Assembly: GCA_036873135.1 (NCBI GenBank)
Contig: JAPTYO010000009.1
Span: forward strand, 41,060,756-41,124,755
Length of the DNA: 64,000 bases
Source of the DNA: Clarkia xantiana subsp. parviflora
Lineage: Eukaryota > Streptophyta > Magnoliopsida > Myrtales > Onagraceae
Direction of reading: 5' to 3'
The stretch's first letter is position 1. The number at the start of each line of letters is the position of its first letter. The position numbers were made by a program, and so were the translations under genes. The notes under the pieces were generated by a model. That model was not told the DNA's origin and made no database searches. It saw only the letters and a program-made list of their open reading frames with translations. This document shows positions 11,389 to 23,035 of this stretch, piece after piece.

Positions 11389-12085
11389 TGATGGGTCCGA
11401 CTATAGCCGTCTGGCCCTTTAACGGCGAGGAAACGGCAAACAGGCCCACCAGGCCCAGAGTGAAGGTCAAGATGACTTTGGAGAAGGGTCCCGACGAAGG
11501 GAGTCCCGACGAATCAAGGTCCCGACAGAGTCGGTCCCGATGGTTGAGCTAGAAGCTCCCGATGAGAAGCCTTTAAGTAGGCCCCGATGATGAATCCCTG
11601 AGAATGATTGGCCCTGTCACGATGATGAGGGGCCCCGAGCGGTGACACAACGAGATAACTCTGGAGTCCCCGACGGGAGTCGGGACTCGGTACCAGAGAA
11701 TAAGGCCAAGATATGCGGGGCGTGGCCGAGATACGTGGAACGTGGTTAAGATACATGGAGCGTGGCCGAGATACGCGGGGCATGGCTAAGATATGCGAGA
11801 TCACGTCCGAGATATGCGGGATACGGGCTAACCACCCCTAACGGTTCGCCAGGTACCTGAGGCATCTCTTTGCCTATAAAAGGGCAGGAGATCACCTCAG
11901 AAAGATTTACGTTGAGTTGAATACACTCTGAGTTTATTACTTGCCAGTCATACGAGATACTCATTTAAGCATCGGAGAGGGATTCTGGGTCACCGCCCGG
12001 TCTATCCCCTCTTGCAGGATTGCGTGGAGCAAAGGAGCTAGGACTGCCGTTCGAGTCTGTACCGGTGTTCCACCGTGATCCAACA
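11389..12085 (+). repeat. Internal LTR inside element A (B/D-like subfamily)
   Basis: 697 bp, TGATGGGTCCGACTATAG to GTGATCCAACA. It matches the LTRs of elements B and D better than the outer LTRs of A (for example GGTCCGACTATAGCC against GGCTTCGCTGTGGCC). It follows a polypurine tract as a 3' LTR should. The DNA after it is the middle of an antisense gene, starting TGCCC, which would be the right-hand target duplication of a nested insertion. Confidence 0.85.
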
Positions 12086-13648
12086 TGCCCCGTCCTCCGA
12101 CGATGGCGAAGGGAGCCACCCTCATCAGTCTCCTCGGAGGAGTCCAGGCTCTCCACCCGACGAAATTGTTCGCCGGTCGGGGTCTCCCCACCAGAGAAAA
12201 GTGGTGCGCCCGCTGAAGGAGGCGCCCCTGCTGAAGGTGGTGCACCTGCTGAGGCTCCAGCGCCCGACAGAGTCCCCGAGCGACCTGCACCTAGAGGACG
12301 AGAGGAGGCTTCAGTAACATAATCAGGAAGTTCGTTAGGGCCCTTACACCAGACGATGCGCCGAGAAACATATTGGTCTTTCCCGCGGTAGTTGTAGTAG
12401 CCCGCCTTCAGAACATGGGGAGTTTCCCCTCGGAGGACACGTTTGACATCGGCGATGCGGGCCTCCATGGTCGAAGGGATCAGCTCCTTAGGAACTAGCT
12501 TCCTGTACGATTTAATAGCGAGTCGGAGCTGTTTACCTTCTTCAGCGGTCTGGACATCGAAGAGCTTGTCCACCTCCACACGGCTCCGCTTTGGCCTCTC
12601 CGCGAAAGGAGATCCCGATGGAGCAGCAGCCTTCTTGGCTGACTTCCTCTTCCGCGTGGGGCGGACAGCATCGGTCTCCCCCTGCTTAAGGATCAGATTG
12701 GTCAGCATGGATACCTTCTTAGCTGCAAACAGTAAAAAACTGAGGTTAGAGATGTTACCCAGGGAACCATATTGGAGGGGCCGTCGAAGAGCTGCCCCCA
12801 GAGACTATGTCGAGGAGTCGGATCCCGGCATTCACCAGGTCCCGCTCCACGAGAGAATTGGCGTCGAGGGGAGTGTAGGACTCCCCCCATCGGTAGAGCT
12901 GGATGAGTTGAAGAGTCTGGAAGTCTTCATCGGTGTAAGTGTGGTAAGCGGGAGGAGAGTCCGCTTCCACCTCCCATCGGGGCCACGGGATCGAGGAGTT
13001 TTGGATGAAGAAGTAGCTCCTCTTCCACCCATTGTTATCGGACCCCGTATCGACCAGGAGTCCCCGACCCTTGACCACCTTCCAGGTGTCATTGGTCCAG
13101 TTGCACAACCCGAGTTGCGTCTTGTTCTACTTCGGCATACGGGGGTAGAAGGCACAGACCCCCGCCTCGTTGCACTTCATCCCGTAGAAGGTCCTGAAGA
13201 GCTTGAGGCTGTAAACCCACTTCTGTCGGAAGCAGAGGACCTGGAAGGCGTTCCACAAGCGTATGGCGTGGGGAGAGAAGGTGGTCGGATGCGTCTTGTA
13301 GTGCTGGCACATCTCGACCAAATTACCACAGAAGGGGAATCTAATCCCTGCTGATATCTGCCCCGTAGAGACAAACACCTCCCCTTTCCGGGGACGAGTA
13401 ACCTCAAGGTTACCTGAGGGGCGGGGCCAGGGATACGGGCAACGAGGTTCCCAGGTAGAGGTGATGCATCCCTCCCGGAGAGCTGCATCGTATGCAGTGC
13501 TGGAAATCTCGTTCAGAGCATAGTCAAAGTTGAAGGGCTTTCTTCCTCAGAGAAAGGCACATTGGGTTTTCCGGGAAATTGCAAACAAACTAAGCAGAGA
13601 TGAAGGAAAAGATATACGAGCAATGAAGAAGAAACCCTTACCAGACAT
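12086..13648 (-). pseudogene. Truncated antisense gene (aORF) of element A
   Basis: Same gene as the intact copy at 26757-29537. It starts ATGTCTG at 13648-13642 with donor GTAAGG after it. The intron-1 acceptor and the first codons of exon 2 are deleted near 13545. Exon 2 (about 13540-12780) has a stop near 13127. Exon 3 (about 12708-12086) keeps the stretch with KQGETDAVRPTRKRKSAKK, a basic nuclear-signal-like run, and stops at the border with the internal LTR. The 3' third (coiled-coil exon 4) is absent. Not functional. Confidence 0.8.
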
Positions 13649-14199
13649 GATGATTGGAGGTTGGAAGGATGAACTTGACGTTGCCGGAAAGTTGCTTGGA
13701 AGAACAGGAGGCCGGAGGAGCACTTGGATCTTCGGAATCGCAGAGCTTGGAGTTCTCAGAAGTTGCAGAGAGCTTTCGAAATTTCAGAAACAGTAAAAGT
13801 GAAACTGTGCCCACGGTTAGGGTTTTATAGGCGAAGAGGACAGTCTAAGGGACGCATTGATCTGAATCTTCAAAGTTGAAGCGTTCTGATCTGGACCGTT
13901 GAGATGAAACGTGCAGAATGGCAACGGGTTTAATGATGAAACGGCCTGAAAAGCACTTTTCAGAAAAAACAGGCGCGAAAAATCAGGCACGGGTGCCAAA
14001 GACGTCGCTTCGTTATCTGCTGCATTTAATGGCAGGGGAACCGAGGAGTCTTCTCGGATTTGGTGGTTATCTTCAAGGCATCGAGGAAGCGTGAACGAGA
14101 AGATTTATATCAAGTGACTATGCCAAGGGAAAGGTCCCCGACTCCGACGTCGGGAGGTCGGGAGTTGGAAGACACGACGAACTCTAAGTCCCTCATGTC
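13649..14199. other. Promoter and leader of aORF, then element A 3' untranslated DNA
   Basis: On the minus strand this holds the aORF 5' leader (13649 to about 13795) and core promoter (13816-13829), then about 370 bp shared with B and C. No gene on the plus strand. Confidence 0.6.
13816..13829 (-). promoter_or_regulatory. aORF core promoter: TATA box fused to telo-box
   Basis: Read on the minus strand, TATAAAACCCTAACC: a TATA box (13829-13823) overlapping a perfect telo-box AAACCCTAA. The same fused element stands at the same distance before the aORF start in B (26587-26599) and C (41887-41899). Confidence 0.7.
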
Positions 14200-14210
14200 T
14201 TAGGGGCAAA
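14200..14210 (+). other. Polypurine tract of element A
   Basis: TTAGGGGCAAA directly before the 3' LTR; the other copies have TTGGGGGCAAA. Plus-strand DNA priming site. Confidence 0.75.
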
Positions 14211-14802
14211 TGATGGGCTTCGCTGTGGCCGTTAGGCCCTTTAACGGCGAACAAACGGTGAATGGGGCCACTGGGCCCTCAATGGAGGTCAAGATGACCC
14301 AGGCGAAGGGTCCCGACAGAGGGAGTCCCGATGATGAAAGGTCTCGACAGGGTCGGTCCTGATAGGTGAGCTGGATGCTCCCAATGAGATGCCTTTAAGT
14401 AGGCCCCGATGACAAATCCCTGAGAACGATTGGCCCTGTCACGATGACGAGGGGCCCCGAGCGGTGACACAACGAGATAACTCTAGAGTCCCCGATATTA
14501 GTCGGGACTTGCTATCAAAGGATGAGGCCGAGATAAGTGAGATCATGGCCTAGACAGGCGGGATCATGCCCGAGATACGCGGAATATGGGCTAACCACCC
14601 CAACGGTTCACCAGGTAACTGAGGTACCTCTCCGCCTATAAAAGGGCAGAGGTTAGCTCAGATCAATTACGTTTTGAGATACTGCTTACCTCAGAGGGAT
14701 TCTGGGTCACCGCCCGGTCTATCCCCTCTTGCAGGATTACGTGGAGCAAAGGAGCTAGGATAGCCGTCAAAGATCGTACCGGAGTTCCACCGTGATCCAA
14801 CA
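14211..14802 (+). repeat. 3' LTR of element A
   Basis: 592 bp, same subfamily as 5040-5735 but with three 20-bp units missing (near 14524) and 44 bp missing near 14680. Ends CCAACA and is followed by the duplication GACCC. Confidence 0.92.
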
Positions 14803-14910
14803 GACCCGAACAGGATTTTCTGGATCAAACAGAACTGGACCAAATTGAACTGACATTTACTGAACCAAACCGTATTTTTAAAACCGAATCCACGTTCATT
14901 AAAACAGGGA

Positions 14911-15846
14911 GGTCAAGTTTTAAAATCCAAATATTTTGAACCTTAATAGGCCTACAGAGTGTTCAAGGTTTGCTAACCTTTACGCCTTGTTTCGATTATG
15001 GGGATGGATCTCAGACATACATATTTTTGGGACTGTTATAATTAGAGGCTGAATTGCAATTATTTATTATTCAATATATATATATTGATGCATGATTAGA
15101 AATGTTGTCTTGACTGAGTCAAGCTAGCTAGACATTGCATATTGTGGGCTGAGCCCTAGTTAAATATATGGAATGCGCACTAGGATAGACATGCTGTGAT
15201 GGTTGAAAATGCCTAAGATTCATGTCTAGAATGTTGCATGATTGAATATAAAGATGAATTACAAATCAGCCCCTAATGTTTACAATTATTTTAAAATCGA
15301 AAACCAATCGCCAAATATGTATGATTGTTGTGGAATTGTCATGTTTAACACGTATGCTAGAATGTTGAGGATGTAGTTCCATTCGATAATTTACATGGAA
15401 GTAGAATTATATATGCAAGCATGAGTTCCTCGGAACATTAGACGCATGACGCGTAAGCATGAATGTGGTTTGTATGATGAATTTTACTGGCATTTGATAA
15501 TTTGCATGTATAGTAGAATTATATATGCATGAGTGAATTCATCAGAATATTTTTCCAAAATAAAAAGGGCCTTGGGAAAGCCAAGATCAGGTATGCTTGT
15601 TTTAAAATTCTTGTTCCGGTAATTTACGATTAAAACTGTTTTAAAAGATTGATCTATGGATTGAAAACGAGGGTAATGTGAACTATTTCACAACCATCTT
15701 CTATTGGTTTACTGGTGGTCGGTTTGTTTAGATGACTAAGGGATCATTGTTTGTCGGATTCAATCGTAATAGATATCCGATGTATGCAATTCTTTCTCTA
15801 AATGTTATTGTCTCCCTGATTTTGCATAATCATCGATGTGTTAGTC
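14911..15846 (+). other. Noncoding leader of F3c
   Basis: About 0.9 kb without coding potential, homologous in inverted orientation to 36640-37278 (shared TTTCGATTATGGGGATG; repeated GCATGA words). An unusually long untranslated leader for a copia element. Confidence 0.6.
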
Positions 15847-16660
15847 ATGGCTGTGAACAACAATGTAATCTCCCAAATGAATAAGGGAGTGAGATTGAAG
15901 AGGATTGGAGCATTTGACTTCAAAGAAAGTCAGACCCGAGGGAGACCTCACGGACGAACTGAAAAAATTCCATGATGAATGGTATGCAAAGGACCAGGAA
16001 ATTCGTTCCACATTGTTGTCACTGCTTGAGGATGACATACTCTATGGATATGATTACTATGTGTCTGCCATGGACCTATGGGACGGTCTTAAGGAAGGGT
16101 TTGGTGTTTACACCACAGCCCAGAAGCGGTCGTTAAACATCGCTTTAGACTCGTACAAGATGAATCCCAAGCACACAATGAAAGAGCACATTAGTCATAT
16201 GTCTAACATGCTTGTTGAACTTAAGGAGGCAGGAGAAATCTTGACCGACGAACAAAAGATCCAATGCGTGATCCTATCCTTGCCCGACTCTTGGAACGGC
16301 ATGAAAATGCACCTTACCATGCTAATCAACTCGATGACCTCAAGAAAGTGCGAGTCCATCTCGAGCTGGAAGAGGATCGTCTCAAGGCTGAAATGCCAAG
16401 GACGGAAATGCATCTTGCATCCTCGCATCCAGCTGAGCAAAAGGGTAAGCGCTAAAGAAAAGGCAAGGGACTTCAGTTTAAGGCTAATAAGCCTTTAGCT
16501 CCAAAACCTCAAAATAAGTTCAAGCGAAAACAATTCAGAAGCAAGAAAGGACAGGCAAAACAGACACGTAAAGAGGAAACTCGAAAGTGTTTTAGGTTTG
16601 GCGTGAAACGATACCTTTCCATTGACTGTACCAATCCTCCCAAGGTACGTGCTCTAGAAT
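15847..16660 (+). pseudogene. gag: copia gag of F3c (frameshifted)
   Basis: The start is ATG at 15847, with a shift near 15905. Then a UBN2-type copia gag core is readable at 15905-16330 (LWDGLKEGFGVYTTAQKRSL region, and LSLPDSWNGMKMHLTM). A further shift near 16330 is followed by HLELEEDRLKAEM in another frame. The CCHC zinc knuckle near 16590 is degenerate: the second cysteine and the histidine are not in place. Not functional. Confidence 0.75.
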
Positions 16661-17879
16661 AATGATAACCTCATAAGTTCTTCTAGGACTCCTCATACTC
16701 GAGAGTAATTCAATTTTTCTTTATGGATTACATAATCGAGAAGGAGAACAAGCACAGACCTAAGGAACTTGCCCCGAAGATATAAAGATTGAATGAAAGA
16801 CTTTATCTTTATTTGATTTGAAAAAGAACCTCTTCTTGCTTTTCAGTATAAGATACATGATAATAATAATGTTCCTTGAAATATAGGAAACATTAGTTTC
16901 TGAGCAGGTAACAAATGCTCGGTCATATTATTGATTACCATTCCCCAAGCTATTCGATCCTCTTAATTAGCTGTTTGATGCATTGCTTATATATTTCTTA
17001 TATGTTTCTTTGTTAATACTCCATTGAATGAAATAAACTGTAATTGTAATCATTTTTAAAACCGATTGGATTAAATTGAATTAAATTTCAGAAATGAAAC
17101 GATTTAACCAATGGTTAAAACTTCGGTAAAATTGCGCTTTGCGTAAGTGGACCTCGAAAAGGAACACTTCGTTTTAAAGTATGAGTTTAATAATGAAGTG
17201 TTTAAATGATGATGGGCTGAATTCTCGTCTGCATTCCTTCGGAAATAACTTATTGATAACGTTTACATCGGTAAAAAGTAGGCTGCAGAAAGCTACCACG
17301 ACCTTGAAAAAGTATCAACTGAAGCATAAGGTGAAAACCTGAAATGCTCAGTTCAGAGATGAGATAAAATCTCTGAGATAAGTTTACAAAAGAAGAAGAA
17401 TTAAGTCGATTAAACGATTTTCCTTCCGTACGCCTTGAACGAAAAGTCAGGTTAGGCATTCAAATCAATTAACACACTTCTGGAAGCATAGTTCATAAAC
17501 ATAATGTTAGAGTCACTTAATCAGCTGTTCCATAAGGAATGATGAGAAGTGATTCACATTCATGTAATACTGTGTCCCACTGAAATCGGTATAACATGCC
17601 ACCGAAAAAGCAGAAGAGTGATAATGAGTTAAATCATATCACCATGAGACATTAATTTGCGCATCAAACACGTATTTAGGACAAGAGTATGTTAACTACT
17701 CTTTGAAAGCACATGTTTTCAGCTTAAGCACATGGTACCGTCGTCGAACATGTAAACATTACATACTTGAGGACGAATTTTTCCGATGCATTGACAGTTC
17801 CAAAATATGAGTCTTGATCAAATCAGGAGCAAGATATTACGATATTAGGTCCCACTTAATTCGAGTGGGAGAGATTTGA
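16661..17879 (+). other. Unrecognisable part of F3c (protease/integrase expected)
   Basis: By position this should hold protease and integrase. I see no DSGAT-like protease site, no HHCC and no DDE core, and no long open frame on either strand. Either decayed beyond recognition or replaced. Confidence 0.45.
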
Positions 17880-19960
17880 ACCAGCAACTCAAGTGAATGA
17901 CATGGTATATGATAATGGGAACATTTTCATAATAAATCCAGTGGGATGAATAAACACCTACCACATAAAATCACTGTATTGCTGTTTGGGCGAATCAAGT
18001 TGAACCTGATTATCGTAATGCTGAACCAGGATTGCCACAACTACCTATACTACCCATTTTTGCCAGTGGGAGTGATCCGACAAACTTGGTTCCAGATCCT
18101 AGTGATCAAGGAATTCATCTTGGGAGTAAAACTCTGAGACCGAGAAGTCGTCAAAGGAAAGCTGTTGGTTATGGTTCAAGCATTGCGCTTGTACCCAATA
18201 GAAGTGATGCTCCGATAAGAAGCATTATTTCGAGTGAGAGAATTGATCCCAATTGGAAGAAATTCTCCGATAAGAGGCATCATTCCGAGTGGGAGAGACG
18301 ATAAGACTCAAAGACGGGATAAGCCTAGACGAAAGTCAAAAGCATCGAACTTCTCCAAAGAAGTATCCCATGTAGAAGGGTGATGACCTCACTCTAACAA
18401 CTGTTGGTTTGCATTGGAAAAACCTCAACTGATGAAATTGAGGAAATTAATAAATGAGAGACATCGCCTAAATGAAAACAATTATGGTCAATAGTTGATT
18501 TACCTATTAACCACATGGGCATAAGGATACAGTGAGTCCTGAAAGAAGGCTCACCACTAATGGAAAAGGTCGAGTGGTATAAAACCTCGACTTATTGCGA
18601 AAGGTTGTACCCAAATTCATGGAGTGGATTTTGACAAAACAAACTCTTTGACTGTGCGTAAAACCACGGTTAGTGCCAGTCATGGTCCTGGTCGCAAGTC
18701 TCAATCTCGAGCTGCACCAAATGAATGTTAAGACCGCATTCCTCCACAGAAACCTGGAGGATTAGATCTACATGGAGCAACCAGAGGGTTTCATTACTCC
18801 TGGTAACGAACGTAAAAGTTTGTAAACTCCAAAGGTCCATCTACGGTCTTAAACAGTCGTCTCGGCAATGGTACCGCAGATTCCACGAGGAAATTGTAGG
18901 AAACGGATTTTTGAATCTTCATGAGGATCCGTGCGTGTTTTATAAGACCTCCAGGTCTAAGTATGTCATCTTAACCTTACACATGGACGACATACTCATT
19001 GCCGCAAACGACGTGAGTTTTATGAACAAGTCAAGGTCCTTGTTGGCATCTGTATTTGAGATGAAAGACATGGGAGAGGCCACATATATCTTAGGCATTA
19101 AAATTGCTAAAGAACGAGCTACCCGGAAATTATGTCTATCTCAAGAAGCTTGTATCAACAAACTATTGAAAAGATTCAGATTACAGGATGCCAAACACGT
19201 GGATACGCCAGTGGTGTTTCGGTGCGCACTGTCAAAACGTGACGGCCCCAAGAACCTGGCAGAGCGTGAACAGATGAAGGGTACAGAGTATTTAAGCATG
19301 GTCGGTAGTTTGATGTACGCCATGCAATGCACCCGTCTGGATATCTGTTACGTTGTGGGCATAGTAGCACGTTTCCAATCAGATCCTGACTATCAACATT
19401 TAAAGACTGTACAACGAATAATTCGTTATCTGAAAGGTACTACCGACTACGCATTGTGCTATGAGGGCAAGAAGCTAGAATTGACCGGTAACAGTGACGT
19501 CGGCCATGGTGGCGATCCGGATGATCGTAAGTCCACCTCAGGGGGAGTGTTCCTCCTTGCTAATGTCGCCATTTCATGGACGAGCAAGAAGCAAACCTGT
19601 TTCGCACTGTCCACGATGGAACCGGAATTCGTAGCTCTCTCTAAGAATGCACAAGAAGCGGTCTGGCTCAAAAGGCTTCTAACTGCACTGCTTGGTGGTG
19701 ATGTTGAGAATAAACCTCTGAAGGTCTTATCTTATAGTCAAGAAGCAATTGCTGCAGTTTAGAATCTGACGTACCATAGTAGGACCAAACACATTGATGT
19801 ACAATATTTCTATACTAAATCTATGGTATAAGACAATAAAATAACTATGGAATACTTTTCCACTGATAATATGATTGCGTAGCCATTAGCTAAACCACTA
19901 CGCAGGGAGATATTCTAAAAGCACGTTCAACTGCTTGGATTGCGTATGGTTTAGAAATGG
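17880..19960 (+). pseudogene. pol: copia pol 3' half of F3c: linker, RT, RNase H
   Basis: The linker between integrase and RT (GIHLGSKTLRPRSRQRKA) is at about 18100-18160. RT is readable from about 18600 (NVKTAFLHRNLED, with a TAG inside near 18763) through VCKLQRSIYGLKQSSRQW to the catalytic box near 18985, which reads HMDD instead of YVDD. RNase H continues to about 19955 (STSGGVFLLANVAISWTSKKQ) and carries stops near 19762, 19830 and 19880. The tail PLAKPLRREIF near 19890 is typical of the copia RNase H end. Confidence 0.8.
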
Positions 19961-21072
19961 CAAGTATCTATGATAACATTTTGATATTAGAAATTTCATT
20001 TTATAAGCGAAAGAATTGCAACTGAGTTTATGATCAATCGACGTCATAATGTTTTGATTACATCAGATTTACGGTCTATAAACTAATTCGTAGGAGGACG
20101 CAATCCTCCGCCAAACTATGTCGAATGTGGGCCTTACCTAGTCACACAAGTACGGTAGTCTTGCGGTAGAGTGAGGCTTCTACCAAGCAAGACTAGTTAA
20201 GAGTCAGGGGGATAAACCTGATTAACAAAAACGATTATCTAGTTTCGAAGTAACTCGACATGATCTTCATTTTCCATATCGCCATGATGAACTTCGTTCA
20301 TCATTATACCACATTCTGGGCCAGATGAGAATCGGTGATAGCATGATTGACATATCCCTTTCCTGTCAACCCAAAAGGTTCAAGTATGCTATCAACGTGT
20401 GCTTCATACTATGCGTGCCACGTTCGACCACGGGGTCACAGCTCGGTTGTGCTAGGAAGGAATCCTCGTGATGCTGGCGGGCGCAAACTTCTTCACCTCG
20501 AGCGTGTGATTGATCCCAGGAGCCTTATGAATAGGAACCTAAAGTATCCTCACAGACTCATAACTCATATCTAATGTCAGGCTCAATGCTCGCTTCCCGA
20601 CGTACGAGCGTATTGCCAAACAAAAAGGCCTACTGAGCATGTATTTGGAAACCGGTTGGGTTTGACTGTGGATATGAGCGATGGGGATGGTCAAGTTCAC
20701 CTATAATTCACCAACTCTTGTATTCACTAGGTGGCCACCAACCGGATATTAGTTGATGGTTCTGAATACTTGTACGGATGAATTGGAGAAGTGTTCCTAT
20801 GTCGAAACTAGGCAGAAGGAGAATTATCAATTGACCTATGATACAGCGCGGTACTATATAAATGTTGTTATAACATGTTTATTAGAGAAAAGGGAATCAA
20901 TGTTCCGCGGGTGCTACAATACTCCTAACAGATGAGTAGCACGATGCCCGTCGTATCCGTCGCTCGCACGGTAAACCTCGTACGAACTGTTCGGAAGCAT
21001 GGACCAGTTCGAAGGAGTGAAATGTTGATGCTGATTTGGACGATAATACAATAACAGGCACCCTCCCATTAC
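19961..21072 (+). other. Conserved 1.1-kb noncoding 3' region of F3c
   Basis: No coding potential, yet it aligns (inverted) with 23036-24116 and 38838-39919 in the two other copies. Shared words include CCCCGTGGTCGAAC, CAACCGGTTTCC and GGTGGCCACC. The short open frames in it are not conserved between copies. Confidence 0.6.
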
Positions 21073-21085
21073 GGCGAGTGGGAGA
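21073..21085 (+). other. Polypurine tract of F3c
   Basis: GGCGAGTGGGAGA directly before TGTAAGC of the LTR; same tract inverted next to the LTRs ending at 23019 and 38824. Confidence 0.7.
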
Positions 21086-21691
21086 TGTAAGCATATGGTT
21101 ATGGGCGCCGTAAATGGAAGCCCATTAAATGTATATATTACCTAAGTTAATTGGGTAAATTTCAAATTAGGGAATTGGGCCAGACCTAAATCCTAATTGA
21201 CACGAGAGGCCCAAAAAATGGGCCTCCCTATACATGTGGACGGCCGAAACATATAGTGAGGGTAAAGTGGACTTTTGTCCACTTTACTCCTCCTATAAAT
21301 ACATGGTGTTAGGGGATTTTTAGGGTTAATCATTATTTCCTGATTAGAATGTTTTAGAGAGAAAAACCCTCCACCCCACACAAGGGTTTCGACCGAACCA
21401 CTCCCACTAAAGGGTGTGCCAATTTTCTTTCTAGCAAACACTCCCGAGATCTGTCCCCTTTCCAAGATGTGATCAGAGGCTTTGCTGTGGAGAACATACC
21501 GCGTAGGGATTTCTTTACCAGAACCTCTACGGGTGCCGACCCGAGTATCGTGAACTCCCTGCATGAAGGATCTTCGGACTACTGACATTGTTTGAGGTAT
21601 GTGCGAATCTTCCGCTGCGTAATTTCGATTACTAGCATGTACTACGATTTAATGTCCGTAGTGATTACTCCTGTCAAGAGGATTTGTTACA
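21086..21691 (+). repeat. 3' LTR of F3c
   Basis: 606 bp, TGTAAGCATATGG to GATTTGTTACA. CCTATAAATACATGG near 21291 is a likely TATA region. Homologous (inverted) to 22447-23019 and 37279-38824. Confidence 0.8.
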
Positions 21692-21779
21692 GAAGAAGAG
21701 TCTAGTGCTAGTAGAGAAGTCTACACGCTACCAAAAAATTTGACAATATTGATACAATGAAAATATCAGGGAATTAGAG

Positions 21780-22365
21780 CCCATCGTCATTTCTTTCTCA
21801 ACTAAAGACTTGCTAGTCGTAGCTCAACCTCAGGAAGACGCCCCGGTACTGACCTAATGTATCAATAGCTTTGAGGTAAAACGAGTACCGATCGATGGAG
21901 GGAAGCTCAACGGATTTTCTTGACTTTGAAGTCCTCACCACAATGTGGTATACAAAAGAGGATCTACTCGAAATAAAATCCCTCTTGGTTGGCTTCGCTG
22001 GAAGAACGACGTACCCATAGGGTGTTATCCGACTTCCCGTCATTTTGGGGAAAGGATGGAAAGCGATCCAAATAAATTTTATGTTTGTGGTTGTTGATAC
22101 AATGACACTTACAAGACGCTCAACGCCAATTATATCGTTCCCTCTACTACCCACCAGATTATTAAATTTCCTAGCCTGCATGAGTTAGGGGAATTAAGAG
22201 GCCGCCAGTCATAATCTAGAAGATTTTATGTCAACACTCTGCGAAGGCGTAATCAAAGGGAAACCTTATCCATCGTTACTGACGAACACATTCGGGTGGA
22301 AAGTGGACGCCCTGCCCCTATGGAAGAATTGTCGAAGTCGAGATCGATGGTCCAGGAAAAATGGT
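21780..22365 (+). pseudogene. Relic of a Tat-type gypsy protease region
   Basis: Degenerate, with many stops, but collinear with the protease region of elements A-D: VKRVPIDGGSS near 21880 corresponds to MKRILIDGGSS, then LLVGFAGRTTYP, GVIRLPVILGKGWKA, and a final VEIDG-like stretch near 22340. An old copy between two copia LTRs. The rest of that element is not visible. Confidence 0.65.
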
Positions 22366-22446
22366 TAGGATGTGATCGGCGTACTTGGGATACAACCAAA
22401 ATCCAAATGCACTCTCAATGTGAGTCACACACTGCATTTTACATGA

Positions 22447-23019
22447 TGTAATTTAGGGGATAGTTAATATGGATTAAAACACGTGTACATGCCAGGTAAA
22501 TTAATTATGCAGCGGAAAGGGACACATACCAGTTTTAAGCATTCAGTAGTCCTATAATCTTGAGGGGAGTTCGTGGTCCGCCGGACGGCTTATGTAAGGA
22601 TTCTTGTTAAGGAATCACCTACACTGAATGGTCTCCACAGAAATGCCTCTTTCAATCCTTCAACAAGACAGATCTCCGGGATAATTGCTCGAAGTAATTT
22701 GGCACCTCCATGCTAGGGTGGTTCGGCCGAAATATTTTGGTGTGAGGGAGAGGGATTTCTTTAGTCTCAACTAAAAGGGAGAAAGTGATTAACCCTAAAG
22801 AAATCCCTGAGACTCCCCATTTCCATGAGGAGGTGGGCAAAACCCACCTCACCACATTAAATAATTCGGTCGGCCACTATAGGTAAAGGGGAGGCCCAAT
22901 TTTGGGCTTCCCAAGTTAATTGGGCCTAAAATCCCTAATGTGATACTACCCAATTACTTAGGTGTTGGGCTTATAATAAAGGGCTCTTATTACGGCGGCC
23001 CATTCACCAGATGCCAACA
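22447..23019 (-). repeat. 3' LTR of F3a
   Basis: 573 bp by alignment with the other F3 LTRs; left border TGTAATTTAGGGG (could be 3 bases further left), right border GATGCCAACA, followed by the inverted polypurine tract GCTCCCACTCGCC. Confidence 0.7.
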
Positions 23020-23035
23020 GCTCCCACTCGCCGGA

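Larger units (their letters stand above)
5040..14802 (+). mobile_element. Element A: Tat-type Ty3/gypsy retrotransposon with an extra internal LTR
   Basis: Outer LTRs at 5040-5735 and 14211-14802 are flanked by a perfect 5-bp duplication GACCC (5035-5039 and 14803-14807), so the outer borders are secure. Inside are primer-binding site, gag-pol (decayed), 3' untranslated DNA with polypurine tract, a third LTR (11389-12085) of another subfamily, and then a truncated antisense gene, promoter and second polypurine tract. The outer LTRs differ at about 18 aligned positions (about 3 %, by eye) plus two deletions in the right one (60 bp = three 20-bp units, and 44 bp). The order is not that of one element. 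The simplest reading is one copy inserted in the antisense gene of another, followed by loss of DNA between their homologous gag-pol regions. Confidence 0.9.
14911..21691 (+). mobile_element. F3c: decayed Ty1/copia element, plus strand, 5' LTR lost
   Basis: Order: leader (about 14911-15846), gag, an unrecognisable stretch, RT and RNase H, a 1.1-kb noncoding 3' region, polypurine tract, 3' LTR (21086-21691). RT before RNase H at the 3' end, with no integrase after it, is the copia order. The leader start (TTTTAAAATCCAAATATTTT) aligns with the sequence next to the LTR at 37279, but no LTR precedes it here, so the left end is truncated in or before 14808-14910. Confidence 0.75.

Noticed and set aside
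20347..20574. 75-codon plus-strand frame in the F3 3' noncoding region
   Set aside because: Not conserved in the two other copies of the same region.
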